Assembly (NCBI GenBank): GCA_038373865.1
Contig: JAXGGA010000082.1
Coordinates: forward strand, 294,091-358,090
Length of the DNA stretch: 64,000 nucleotides
From: Uloborus plumipes
Taxonomy: Eukaryota; Arthropoda; Arachnida; Araneae; Uloboridae
Reading direction: 5' to 3'
Made by a program: the position numbers and the translations under genes. Position 1 is the stretch's first letter, and each line of letters begins with the position of its first letter. Positions 49,901 to 60,723 of this stretch are shown here, piece after piece. Under the pieces are notes generated by a model. The model worked only from the letters and a program-made list of their open reading frames with translations. It did not search any database and was not told the DNA's origin.

Positions 49901-52900
49901 TGTCCGTTAATTTGAAGAAATGTGTAATAGGAATTGCCATTCTTATGCTTTTTTCAGAAAACAAGGGAAATAATTGGGAGTGAAAACATTGGACATTGGA
50001 TAATCTTCCTCCAGTTGAACATGGAAAATCACAAATAAGTAATATTTTGTCAAACTTTTGGGAATAATTTTGTCATGACATAAATGTCTTAGCTCTAATT
50101 GAGTTATAGGTAGGGTTGCTTTTCTTTTACAGAAATTTCTTAAGGGACAGTTCTTTTGTGCCTTTAATTGCTTCATTCAACTTTAGTTCAATGCTTTTAC
50201 ATTTGCTAACACTTTCTTGGGGGAAATTGTGAAAGCAAGGAACAGTACACAAGATTCAAAGGGTGACTTCTGACCTGGGTCAAAAAAATTTCCAATTTAA
50301 AGCCTGAGCTTAAACCAAAGTGCCCAGATTAATTTCAGCTTGAATTTTGAGCTTTAATAGAGTTCAGAAATCTGGTCCAGTATTTGGGTTAGAGCCAAAC
50401 TCCTCAGAAAATTTTTCTAGGCAAGAAGCTCAAATAACTACTTTTCATAGTGTGAATTTTAATTAGTCAACTTTTTTTTTAAGAAATTACTTTCGTTTGA
50501 TCTGCGGTTAACTGCAATGTAAAGATAACTGCAATTAAATGAAAGATGATCGAGTAAGCTTTGTACTAAAATATGATTGAAATAAAAAAACTACGGAAAT
50601 AAAGCAAATTATGAGGAAAATACAGCATACAACTGTTTCAAGGATATAACAGAGCCTTACCATCAATGCAAAAACGTTGAACACACAACAAACAAATCAT
50701 GAAATAGCACATGTTCTGTGGTGGAAAATTCCAGAACATTGTATAGAAGAAATCTCTTAGGTGTAAAAACGTTAGAAAATCCTAGTTTGAATGAATGTTC
50801 AAAAGAAATGACTTTACTCTGACTAATTACAGCGTAAAACACAGCATTAATATTTAATAACTACAATACATTTGTTCACTAACATTAAATGTGTTGTCTT
50901 TACTAACATTTTTATGAATTTTGTGTATGATATCAATTTTTTATCATGAAATAATTTTTTTAAAGCAAGTTTCTCTCACAACAATGTTTTTTCTATAAAG
51001 TATGCTCAAAACCATAAAACACACCTTACATGAATTCAAGTAAGTAACATTTGTTCTGTTATTAAATAATGTCACATTATTAAAAATGACATTTTAATGA
51101 ATTAGATTATTTCAATATGTATAGCTTCAAACACTTATTTTTTTTTCCATTGCATGTATCAGGTGTTCAATATTGAACTGATAATAGTAATTTTATTTTA
51201 CTTTATTATTTTAACTGTATGTTGAGAGCATTTGTATTACATTACATTCAAGACCGAACAGTCTAATACACTACAGTCAAGAGCGAATGCTGAAATTGAT
51301 TTGAGGCACAGTTTGGGAAACACTGGTCAAAATATAAAAAAGATTCTTTGTAAATAAAGTAACAAAACTATTGCAGTGCTTTTACAATATAAACAAATTT
51401 TTCAAAAGAAACATCAAAAATGAGAAAATACTTTTGAAGCAATACCTTTTCATGTTTAGTTAGCTGAGGATGAACAAAACGCCGATATAAAACACTTGAA
51501 CCTCTAGTAGCTGGAGATAGCATCCAAAGTACAAATAATATTTTCATTTCGTAGTAAAATGGAAGCCTATAAAGAAATATTTTTTTTAAACAGTAAAATA
51601 TATTTTAAATGAGCCTCTAAATTTCAGAAATTTTTGAGACTATTATTTAAAATGCATTTGCAAAAATTGGTGTACAACGTATGAAAAGACGCTTTGGTAA
51701 TTAATGCTTTCTTTAGTTCTCTAAAATTCAAAAAGTTTATTTTACAGGAATGGACATATGCATTTTCATTGTACTTTCAATTAGTAAGTGACAAAATAGC
51801 TGCTTGTGAATCGATAAAAAACACAACACTGTGTTCAGGAAAAAACAGTTCGGGAGGAAGGACAATATTGTGACACAAAAATGGGGAGTTTTAAAACACC
51901 TAGAAGTGTCATTTTTCTAGTTTAAAGTTACACTACTTATATTAAAAGTAGTTATTTTAAAGTTACACTACTTATATTAAAAGTAGTTATTCTTTTCATA
52001 TTTCTCATAGGGTTAAAGTAACTTTAAGTGACAGGATAACTTTGAAACAGACTCATAACTTATTTAATAGTGTTTTTAGAAAAATTATTTCTGAATTCTT
52101 GAAAAATTAATATCTAAGCAGTAGAATCACATAGTAGACATACAGGGCATTCAGTTTTAACCTGCATGACCTTTATTTTGGCAACAGTTCGTCCTAGATG
52201 TGTACTTTTAATGACAAAAATGCTCAAAATAAATTCTAGAGTTTCAATGTTAAAAGTTTGAAGCAGAAAAAAAATTGGCCAAAAAATATGAAATCTAATT
52301 TTTCATACGGAAACCAGGTCCCCAAACTTGTATTTAGGAAAAAATTCTCCATTAGAAAATAATTCTAACACAAAAAGTTTGAAAGGTTTGCGATTAAAAC
52401 TCGAAGATATATTCGAGTTCAAAGTTTCTGGGGCCATGCAGAAAATTAGATCAGAACGACAGCTTGTCATTCTACTGAAGCTACTATACTACCCCGGCTT
52501 CAGTATATTTTCCCCCAAACGCTGTTGCTGACAGTGAGTGAAAAGTGGTTTAAGTCACAAAAAGCAACATTTCATATCTCTGTGAATATTGGTCATACTA
52601 ATGTCAAATTTTGTGCTTGAATTGTTTTTTTTAAGCTCCTAACCAGTGGTCGGAAGTAGCGCGCTACAAGTAGCGAAACTACTGTAGTAGCTACATTTTT
52701 TAGTAGTTTGTAGTGTAGCGCACTACTTTTTAAAAAAAGTTGAGTCGTGAGTAGCGCGATACAAAAAAATAGTAGTTAGTAGCAATTTCTGAAAACTACT
52801 TTTAAATTAAAAAAATAAATAAATAAATGAACAAAATTAAAAAAAAGAGAACGAAGGAAAAAAACAAAGTTTTTCTTGTGGCGAATATTCATAAAAAATT

Positions 52901-55900
52901 GTAAAAAAAGTCTAAAAAGGACAAATTTTAGCAAAAAAGAAAGGAACAAAAAGGAAAAGTAACAAATAAATTCAAAGACAACTCTTATTTTTATTCGATA
53001 TTTGAATGAGGTAATTTTTTAATCTAAACCACTTTTCGAATTTTTTCGGTCGATCCTCAAATGGTGTATTATTGTTATTTATTTATTTTTTAAAAAGTAG
53101 CGAAGTAGCAACTACATGTCAAAAGTAGTGTAGCTCGCTACATTTAAAAACAAGTAGTTGTAGCTGTAGTTAACTACATTTATAAGAAAGTAGTTGTAGT
53201 TGTAGTTTGCTACGAAAAAAAATATGTAGTTTTTCCAACCACCTATCCTAACCTCTACTTAAATTTCATTTAAGGGTCCTAGGATCTCTAGAAAAAGTCA
53301 GATTTTGTATTTTTTGACTTTTTTTCCCCCTTCAAACTTTCAACATCTTAACTGTGCACTTTGTTTTGAACATTTTTGCAATTGGAAGTATGCATCTCGG
53401 ATGAACGGTTGCAGAAATAAAGGTCATGCATGTTAAAACAGCCTGTAGATGAGTAAATGTTACAGAAGCGGCTGTCATCCAATTACAAACTGCAAAAAAT
53501 ATAGGCAATGCCGCAGGCCAATTTAAACGTAATAACAGCTTAAATTAGAACATTTTAAACCTAATGCATAAAAATTAGCAGGTATGAACCCAGAGTCATG
53601 AAGGCATCATCACCCAGCAGCACAGGCAAGATTTTTTTCTAGGGCAGGGGAACTAACTTGTCATTAAAAAGTTTTCAGGAGACTTGCCCTGAACCAAGGG
53701 TGTTGAAAAGATATGGGAATTTAGCACATTTAAGTGCATAACTCTAAAGTATCCTCTGAAAAGTTGCTGATTTTTATCTGCTCCAACATGGCTTATGAAA
53801 CAAAAAATACAGAAATATTGCCTTTCGGGCAGGGAGGATAACATGCAGGGCTGCCAACCTTATTAGGGAGCTATGTGTAGCCAGAAGGAAAAAAAAGTGT
53901 AGTTTCCAGGGTTAAGTGTAGTCTTGCGCCGTTCAAAAATTCACCCCCCTCCCCAACGATTATAGGCCAATATGCTTAAATCTGTTCTTTGCATAAAACA
54001 ATTACAAAACAAATCCCAATTTCAAACAAATTCTTTACATAAAACAATTGCAGAAAAATGATATTTCATTTTTTAAAATTATTAATAGATAATGTTGATT
54101 ATACTGTTCTGCAGTCTGAGTTTTTTTAAAAACAGGTCTAACTGAAGATTTGTCAAATGATAGCAAATTCACAGAAAAACTTGGCAAACAAATTTCCAAA
54201 ACAAATTTTTAATCCAAATTCAGACTTTCATTTAATTTAGTAATACAACAGGATTAAATAAAGAAAAACAAAAAGTGAAATATTTCATCTATGAAGATTG
54301 TTTTAATAACAATGTAAGGATGCCCGTTTTGCTTAAGCTGCTGGTTCATCAGGAAATTCCTTCAAATAACATAATTCGTTGCTATGAATCATACTTATTT
54401 TTTCAATTCAATAAGCATTCCGAGTTTCAGTGTAAAGTTCATTCAAAGTATTCAAAGAACAGCATCCAAGCTCACTATCCAATCAGGATGAAGAAGACTG
54501 CGCGCCGCGCGGTTCTTCCTATCGTAAGCGAAACAGCTCCAGTGACGTCATCGCTCCACTTACGTCATCGATGCGCTCAGGAGTGGAGTGGATTACTTGT
54601 ATAGCTCCGCTTGTTTGGCATACGTTTTAAATGGAAGATGCCATGCAAAATGATACTGGAATCGACGCAAAAAAGCATCATCTGGGCCTACCGATGAAAG
54701 GACATTCAATATACGAGGAACAAAAAAAAATTTAATAATTAGTTTGTATGATTATTCAACGAATGTGTAGAATTTGCTTCTCCTTGCGTAGTGCGTAGTA
54801 AGCTGGATGAATGCGTAGTAGTTGGCAGCCCTGAACATGTTATCCCTACTCTCATTGCACTACTTGTCATCACTGAGCATAGCAATCTGCTTTCACATTC
54901 AATTCGATTTTTAATCTAGTGCATCTGTGAAATAATACAAAAAAAAAAAATTCAACTACAGAAAAAAAAACAAAAGTTTTAAATGATGTTTCCTAATAGC
55001 AAAACCCATTATTAGTTGTTTTAACAAGTTTTAAGTTTATAATACACACTAAATTATCTAGTGAAACCCTAACACATAGATCGCTGCCTGCAAGTGACCC
55101 ACAGCGAGCTTGCTACTGGGCGTTGAACTCTGGTTAAAAGGCAAAATCAAGAGAAATCTTGGGATTCAATACTAATTTTTCGGGTTGATTTATGAGTGAG
55201 ATGAGCACCACTTAAAAGCTCTCAGTGTCTTGTAGCTAATAAGACACTGAGAGCTCCCCAAAACTAGAGACTAAATTTAACAGATCAGAAACCTCTTTAA
55301 AGAAAATTACCCCCAAAAATTGAAAGTAGTTTCAAATGAAGAGTACTTGTTACTTGAACTATTATGTAGCCTGACTCAAAAATTAGTTTAGAGAAACAAC
55401 ATCACTGCTCCCATTCTAGATAAATGGTCAGCAAGACTATCAGTTATTGCCATAATTTCAGAGTAACTTTCAACAACTTATCTATATGAATGAGTCATAT
55501 TAATTTTATTTTTGTTTCAAGATATTAATACAGGAATAAATTTAATGTTGATAGTTATTTCCAGTTTCAATATTGACAGCTGCGTGGAAGAAAAACTTAA
55601 AGCCCCAGTACGGATATTTAACTTTCATCATATGCTTTTGATTTTTCTAACAGTTGTAATAGAAAAATGAATGCAGTAAAATTTATTTCTTTACAAAAAA
55701 TATATTCTTTAGTGCTTGTATAGTATATCTTACTAATTACACACATTTGTCATTGTACTTTTTAATTTTTTATTTAGTAGGTAGTGAGACTCAAGCATTC
55801 TTATTATAAAACTGGTGGTCGGTACAGCTGGAAAGGTTGGGAACTGCTGATCTAGTAGTTGACAGTCAATATGTTAAAGCATTTACTTTTCTCAATTGCA

Positions 55901-57966
55901 CAATAAAAGCTTTTAACCTTATGTAAGTCTCTCTCTTTTTCTTCTAGTCTTTTTTTAACAATAAATAAAATTTTACTGTTATATTGACTGTATAACAACA
56001 AATTTAGTCAATGAAAAAAACTGAATGTCAATTAAAACTTACCAAAATGACACTAGGATATCAGCAAAAGTTTCTATACATGTAAAAAGAGCAAATATAA
56101 TCCAATACATCATCCATTTAACCTATAGAGGAATAAAAAATCATTTTAAGTATTAATAGGCTTTTAATTTAAAATTCCTTTGGTTACATTTGATTTAAAA
56201 TTAATTTTGGTTTCATTTTCTCAAAACTACCTCTTTGTCTCTAGGTGTACTTAAAATAAAATCCACATTGATTAAAACTATCTGATTTTCATCATTTTTT
56301 TTTTTTTTTTTAAAGAACAAAATTATTTTTCAGGACATGAAAAAATCAAATAAAATTATTGTATAAAAAAAACTTTTTCAATGATATTTATTTGTAGTAT
56401 AAGCATGTATCTGGTGTGCAATTGATGCCGACTTGTAGCAGTTCGGGGGGAAGAAAAATTCCATTTTAAAGCAGCAATTCATGACTTTGTAGCTGGAAAA
56501 AAAAAACAGCTTTCAAGCATTGATTCATGGTTTTAGAGTAGAAACTTGTGGTTTTCAGGAGAAAACCTTTAGAGGAGGGATGGATACAATACTGCAGCTG
56601 GCTGTACAGAATTTTAAAATAGGAATTTTGTTGTTCAATGAACAATTTTGAAAAAAAGACTTTTTATAATTTATTTCCTCAAAATTTCTGAAAAAACCAT
56701 ATGAAGTATGCATACAAAATATTCTCACTACAGTGCAAGATTGAGAGAAACTCTTTTTTTTCTCTCTCTCTCTCTCTTTCTTTTTCACTCATGTTATTAA
56801 AGCAGGTTTGTGGAGAAAATTACGACCACTTGATTTTTTTTTTTTTTAACTTTTAAAACTGCCTTTGACTATTAGAGAGTATGAAAAAAACAAACTTCTA
56901 AATTAATTACTAAGATTTTAAAAGGAATGGTTATGATTTAACCATAAAAAATCCCCAAAAAAATTAAAATTCAGGTAATTCTGACATAGTTATATGTAGC
57001 TTTCACTGAGTGCAGAAACTGAAATACAAGACTGCAAAATGAGACTAAGTATATTAGTTAACTCTACAATAACTTTTTTGTATGTGTGAAGGGGGGAGAC
57101 AGAGATGGGCGTTTATTCTTTTTATTTAATTGCATTTTAGTGATAACATATCATGTATATTTCAGGTTTTTAAAAAGCTAATTTGAAATTTCACCCCTAT
57201 TATATCGAGATTTGTTATCTATATAAATCTTTACATGATACATAAAATCAACATAATTTGGAAATTGTAGGCTAGGGAATTGTTTTGGCAACTAATAAAA
57301 AAAAATATTAAATGGCATTAGAGCTGATACGAATTTCGACCTCTACTCTTGATCTTCATTGGGGATTGATAAATTGCCTAGGACCAGTCTAGCCGAGTCC
57401 AGAGTTTGTTGCTGGTTGTTACTTTTGTATTTGTACCTTAGTGCTTTGAAGGCAAAAAATAATTTAAAGTAAATAGTTTAGGGAGAGACAACATAGCAAA
57501 GTAAAAGATTGTACAAAAATTGTCATAATATATGTCAACCCTATAGCCAGAAAGACTAAAGAGGAGCTTTTTTTTAATTTTTTTATTTAACATTGTAAAG
57601 GTTTCTCTTTTCTTTACAATGTAGGTATGTAACTAGGGTATCAACAGCGATTTTGCTTCAACTTAACTTTTTTTTTTTTTTTTTTTGGCACATTACATCT
57701 GAGCACAGCTCTGGAGAGTTGAAAAAAAATAAATGAAGCATAACTTGAGAGAGTTTCAACAGAAAAAAAAGATGCTCAAAACATTTCAAGGACAATTTAT
57801 ATTTCACAAGATATACTCCTTCTGCTATAGCCTTGACACATGTCAATCTCAAACTTTTAATTAAATATTTCAAAATGTAATCAAAAAACTTACATATTCC
57901 TTCACATTTTTTGTCTTGACAGCTTTGTATGAAGCATAGGCAGGATATAAAGTTCCAAACAATAAA
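35395..57966 (-). CDS. ReepA-like: REEP1-4 family ER-shaping protein, first exon missing
   Basis: Receptor expression-enhancing proteins sit in the ER membrane, where hydrophobic hairpins curve tubules; the REEP1-4 branch also binds microtubules. Eight exons join in phase: 57966-57894, 56122-56043, 51566-51446, 47230-47117, 44678-44573, 43240-43126, 39425-39326 and 35457-35395 (TGA). All introns have GT donors and AG acceptors. The 256 visible residues start [20 protein letters not shown] and go on with [13 protein letters not shown], the TB2/DP1/HVA22 domain, over about the first 90. Then come [19 protein letters not shown] (amphipathic helix), [19 protein letters not shown] and the SYSMSDL motif. 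The tail is acidic/Ser-rich ([11 protein letters not shown]), then basic ([11 protein letters not shown]), ending KSKVKRKPL. The long tail excludes the shorter REEP5/6 branch. The start exon (about 11 codons, ending phase 2) was not found and is probably beyond 64000. Confidence 0.93.
37397..38101. mobile_element. hAT-type MITE in a REEP intron
   Basis: The ends CGGTGGCGTAGG and the inverted TACGCCACTG match over eight or nine bases. Flanks GTGGGTAT (37389-37396) and GTGTGTAT (38102-38109) form an 8-bp target duplication with one mismatch. It is 705 bp, has G-rich tracts just inside both ends and no transposase. Confidence 0.75.
39326..39425 (-). CDS. REEP exon, basic tail
   Basis: 100 bp: it completes the split Ser codon, then [20 protein letters not shown] and [13 protein letters not shown]. 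The basic patch may contact microtubules, as in the family. The acceptor is TTTTTTCAG and the donor GTAAAA. Confidence 0.82.
39733..39761. repeat. Perfect 13-bp hairpin
   Basis: CTTACCATAGTAT, then AGC, then its exact inverted complement ATACTATGGTAAG. It is in the REEP intron, about 75 bp outside the TTAA-flanked element at 39839. The role is unknown. Confidence 0.7.
39839..40244. mobile_element. TTAA-flanked MITE (piggyBac type) in a REEP intron
   Basis: The ends read CCTCTTCCCGGCT and the inverted AGCCTGGAAGGGG, flanked by TTAA at 39835-39838 and 40245-40248. Inside are two CCCGAG..CTCGGG-like short palindromes (39857-39915). A 140-bp tandem pair follows (39956-40095 and 40096 to about 40226), each unit with GGAAATGTTGCATGCGAATG. 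No ORF. Confidence 0.75.
42701..43064 (-). pseudogene. Unidentified coding fossil inside a REEP intron
   Basis: Two overlapping minus-strand frames have balanced composition, unlike the surrounding intron. The upstream one reads [20 protein letters not shown] and on to [20 protein letters not shown]. The downstream one, in a different frame, includes [20 protein letters not shown] and [16 protein letters not shown] frameshift between them would make one protein segment of some 110 residues. I recognise no family. It may be a processed pseudogene or an element ORF. It breaks no REEP reading frame. Confidence 0.35.
43126..43240 (-). CDS. REEP exon, acidic/Ser-rich tail
   Basis: 115 bp: [20 protein letters not shown] and [17 protein letters not shown], entering and leaving in split codons. 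The acceptor is TTTCAG and the donor GTAATT. This part of REEP1-4 tails varies between species, so support comes from phase continuity. Confidence 0.82.
44573..44678 (-). CDS. REEP exon with SYSMSDL motif
   Basis: 106 bp: [20 protein letters not shown] and [15 protein letters not shown], ending one base into an Asp codon. The family keeps an LR-S-SM-DL motif here. The acceptor is TTTTTAG and the donor GTAGTT. Confidence 0.9.
46941..46988. repeat. C-rich run and (CA)n microsatellite
   Basis: A run of C and CT followed by about twelve CA units, in the REEP intron 130 bp from the exon at 47117. Confidence 0.85.
47117..47230 (-). CDS. REEP exon, amphipathic helix
   Basis: 114 bp, phase 0 at both ends: [20 protein letters not shown] followed by [18 protein letters not shown]. 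The acceptor is TTTGAAG, poor in pyrimidines, and the donor GTAAGA. The protein match to the family leaves little doubt. Confidence 0.92.
47697..49366 (-). mobile_element. Non-autonomous Tigger-like element in a REEP intron
   Basis: The ends CAGTAAAACCTCTCC and the inverted GCGAGGTTTCACTG are of the pogo/Tigger type. Subterminal GTCCGGTT and GTGTCCGCTT words occur near both ends. TA follows the right end (49367-49368); on the left TA is three bases away (47692-47693). About 1.67 kb with a deleted transposase gene on the minus strand. The adjacent 47590-47690 carries further Tigger-end-like text (ATTATACGGATGTTTGGGAC). Confidence 0.7.
48238..48570 (-). pseudogene. Internally deleted Tigger-type transposase
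   Basis: The minus-strand frame holds [13 protein letters not shown], matching the start of the N-terminal helix-turn-helix of Tigger/CENP-B transposases. It is followed at once by an acidic tail ([14 protein letters not shown] ... [13 protein letters not shown]) like their C-termini. The DNA-binding remainder and the DDE domain are missing, which indicates an internal deletion. It is also possible that only the first motif is real. Confidence 0.45.
51446..51566 (-). CDS. REEP exon, end of TB2/DP1 domain
   Basis: 121 bp that complete the split Trp codon and encode [20 protein letters not shown] through [20 protein letters not shown]. The acceptor is TTTATAG. The donor is GTATTG, weaker than the others. 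Confidence 0.92.
51921..51990 (+). repeat. 35-bp tandem duplication
   Basis: Two copies of TTTAAAGTTACACTACTTAT plus ATTAAAAGTAGTTAT with a 35-bp period, apparently identical and therefore recent. It is in the REEP intron just downstream, on the minus strand, of the exon at 51446-51566. Confidence 0.8.
52143..53445. mobile_element. Long-inverted-repeat (foldback) element with a nested hAT
   Basis: The arms at 52143-52320 and 53270-53445 are inverted copies: the left arm has TGCATGACCTTTATTTTGGC, and the right arm reads the same on the minus strand with a few changes. Similarity continues inward for at least 170 bp. TA flanks both ends (52141-52142 and 53446-53447). Without the nested 52645-53245 element and its duplication it would be about 690 bp. 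Non-coding. Confidence 0.7.
52645..53245. mobile_element. hAT-type MITE with perfect 8-bp duplication
   Basis: Flanked by TCCTAACC at 52637-52644 and 53246-53253. The ends AGTGGTCGGAAGTAG and inverted CTTTTTCCAACCACCTA match imperfectly. Both subterminal regions are packed with AGTAGC/GTAGTTGTAG words. Non-coding; it sits in the centre of a foldback element. Confidence 0.8.
53846..54833. mobile_element. Inverted-repeat element with CAGGGCTGCCAAC ends
   Basis: A perfect 13-bp inverted repeat CAGGGCTGCCAAC at both ends, with GTGTAGTNT-type words next to them. Flanks are AACATG at 53840-53845 and 54834-54839, a 6-bp direct repeat. The ends look like hAT, which would usually give 8 bp. An internal GC-rich patch (54500-54590) contains TGACGTCA and TACGTCA. 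No transposase is seen. Confidence 0.75.
55217..55255. repeat. Perfect 15-bp hairpin
   Basis: AGCTCTCAGTGTCTT, nine loop bases, then AAGACACTGAGAGCT. It is in a REEP intron. It could be a relic of a small palindromic element or a structured RNA; nothing else supports either. Confidence 0.75.
56043..56122 (-). CDS. REEP exon, membrane segment
   Basis: 80 bp encoding [20 protein letters not shown] and DILVSF, ending two bases into a Trp codon. The acceptor is CTATAG and the donor GTAAGT. This is the hydrophobic core of the TB2/DP1/HVA22 domain. Confidence 0.93.
57894..57966 (-). CDS. REEP exon (first visible)
   Basis: 73 bp: one base of a split codon, then 24 codons from [20 protein letters not shown] to VKEY. 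The acceptor is TTTTTAG and the donor GTAAGT. It covers the first membrane segment end and the strongly conserved YPAY-SYKAVK motif. Confidence 0.93.
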
Positions 57967-58286
57967 CTAAAAACATAAAAATAAATTACAAATATGAAAA
58001 TAATCTATGATCCTCAGCACTTAATTTCTAGGGAAATATAGTGTAAGAGGCCTATTGCCTAACGAATTATTCTCATGCATATTCTAAAAGAGAACTAATT
58101 AATTATTTGCCTAGTCATTTGCATAAACAGGCATCTTCAAACAGTTAAATCAAAATACAGTTTTGACTTTTTTTAAATAAATAAGTGAAAAGTATGCAAG
58201 AAAATACATTTTAGGCGAATTAGTTTTTAGTTATAGCACAGCATCCAAATCAATGAGGATGAAATGCAGACAAAATTTCACAACAA

Positions 58287-58310
58287 ACACACACACACAC
58301 ACACACACAG
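58287..58310. repeat. (AC)12 microsatellite
   Basis: Twelve uninterrupted AC units. Confidence 0.9.
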
Positions 58311-59620
58311 AACTGAGTTTTGGTACATTTCATGTTATTTTCAATAGTTTGCATTGTGATAAACATGAAAATTTGTTTTCAGAAATTTAAGTATTTAAGT
58401 GCCTTTTTCTACTTCTATCTTGCAAATGACCAAGCATGACGACTACACGAAAAATGTAAGCATTGTGAAAAAAAAACATTCAAAAACTCAAGAAGCGCAC
58501 AAGTACTCCATCCCTGGAATATAACATGGAAACCATCACATCCCCTAAAATTTCAGTTTTTTTTTTTTTGAAATTTTTCTTTCATTTGTGGAATAAAATT
58601 GGCACCTCCAACTTATTTTGTAAATGCTATCTACTTCTACATTCCAAACACTTAAGTTTCTGCAAGCTAAATAGGAAACTATCTGTCCAACAATCTAAAT
58701 TTCTATTACATACAGATTAGAAATATTATTACTTAATGAGTTACATTTCATCTTGGAAATGGATTAACTTTTCTTAGAATTCTTTGGTTAACATTGCAAT
58801 GTGTTAGCCGTTTAAGAAAAATTGGTTTCACTATCGACTAAACCAGTAGTGCCCAATAGCGGTGCAACATCAATGAAAAAAAGATCAATGCTCTGAAATA
58901 TCAGACTTTGTTTTATACAGTCTACTCTCAATATCTAGACTTTGCTTAACTCGAATTTCCACTTTTGTCAAAGTCTTTGGATGGTCCCAAACTTGTGTAA
59001 ATGTTCTAGAATTGAATTTTTTTTGTTAACTTGAAGTCCACTCCGCTTATCTTGAAGCTTCAGGCAGCCATATCTTAACATTTATTTTCTTGAATTTGTC
59101 TGTTTGGTTTTTAGTAGCCAACCAACTTGACAGTAAAATGTCAGTAAAAAATCTTGCAGCCATTTTTGCCATCTGCTACTTTTGTTAGGATTTTGAAAAA
59201 TTCTTTGGAGCTTAAATAACAGTAAAACACCTCTTTCGACAAGAGAAAGAGCTGAAATGCACTTGTTGCTATTTAACTTTTTCTTAAGTTGTTATTGAAA
59301 TATAAGTTCTTTTCAGTGGCTCTGTTAGAACGATCACAAAAGGAGGGATAGAAATAAACATTGAATAGAGATTTGTAAGACAAAGCATTCTTGAGGCAGT
59401 TATCCTTACCCTGTGCAGCAAGTAAAAATTTTCCAAAATGTCAGGAAAGAGAGCATGTGTACTACCCCCTGGGAGAAGAATAAACCAGTTAGTGACCCAC
59501 CAGTTGAGCTCCTCATTTGAAAAAGATTGCTGATCTCAGATGTTTAGTACGCAAAGTGTTTAGTGAATGGTTGTTTGCTCAAGGTTTTTAAAAATGAGAA
59601 AGAGAAAGCTAATTTTTTTA

Positions 59621-60723
59621 AGAGCAAGAATCTGAGAAACTGTCACTCCTAGCATTATATGGTGATTCATGACATCTCAGATTTTTTCCGAAAATTTACT
59701 AAATGTTTATTATCTTATTGAAAGACCAAATCCAGAATGTTTTGTTCTAAAGTTGAGTTGTTTAGTTTTTATAGATCCCTAAAGGTGAAGGAGCGGCATC
59801 AAAAATTAAGCGGATTTTCAAGACATGGAAGTTGCTGTGAGCCAAAACTCTTACCAGGAACTGTTGAACTCCAATTTTCTTTTGGTATATAGAATACAGA
59901 AGGTTCAAACTTTACAGAATGAATGTTAAATTTAAGGTAAGTTGTTGCCATAGGGTCAGTGAAGGCCCTCAAAAGAAGACATTTTTGACGTTTTTCATCA
60001 TTTTTGATTCAGCATGCTTAAATTTTTTACAAAAAATGCGTAGGAAAAAATACATTTTTTGTAAAAAAAATTTTTACATTTTGCCTCAAAGGACTCAACT
60101 GTTCTGTTAAGACAAAGAATAGAGTATGACATTGGTAAAAAAATATTTCAATATGTTGCTGGCAGAAGAAGTTATGACCGTTTGAATATCGGTAAAATGT
60201 GACATTTTTCATATTTCGGCCTTACGCAACTAAAAGCACGTTGAACTTTCCTCGGTTATTTATACATTATTTTAAAGTGCTTACACTGGTCTTTCAAACG
60301 ACACTACTTTTGCCATGGCAGCTGAAATGTACAAGCTGTTTTTGGACCTCAAAAATGCTGAAAAACATCAAAATACCTTCTTTTGAGGGCCTTCACTGAC
60401 ATTACGGCAACAACTTACCTCAAATTTAACATTCATTTTGTAAAGTTTGAACTTTCTGTATTCTATATACAAAAAGAAAATTGGAGTTCAACAGTTCCTG
60501 GTAAGAGTTTTGACTCACAGCAACTTCCATGTCTTGAAAATCCGCTTAATTTTTGATGCCGCTCCTTCACCTTTAGGGATCCATAAAAACTAAACAACTC
60601 AACTTTGGAACAAAACATTCTGGATTTGGTCTTTCAATAAGACAATAAACATGTGGTAATTTTTTGGAAAAAATCTGAGACGTCATGAATCACAGGCGTG
60701 ACACTCTCTCAGATTCTTGCTCT
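59621..60723. mobile_element. 1.1-kb foldback element in the Tigger gene
   Basis: The two arms of about 360-400 bp are inverted copies. The left arm begins AGAGCAAGAATCTGAG and the right arm ends CTCAGATTCTTGCTCT. Long matches include GGAGTTCAACAGTTCCTGGT and CTTTTGAGGGCCTTCACTGA. TA lies at 59619-59620 and 60724-60725. Removing the element and one TA restores the transposase reading frame. The middle, about 60000-60345, is unpaired and has no real ORF. Confidence 0.88.

Noticed and set aside
55800..55850. GGTTGGGAACTGCTG string as the end of another hAT element
   Set aside because: No matching inverted end or target duplication could be found, so no element was called.
59409..59454. Possible REEP start exon: ATG followed by a short frame before GTAAGG on the minus strand
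   Set aside because: The residues do not resemble the conserved start of the family, the frame runs to 16 codons with the wrong phase, and it lies in Tigger-derived sequence.
60411..60440. GTAAGT-type donor on the minus strand as a REEP exon end
   Set aside because: It is part of the foldback arm and occurs again in the other arm; no suitable ATG precedes it.
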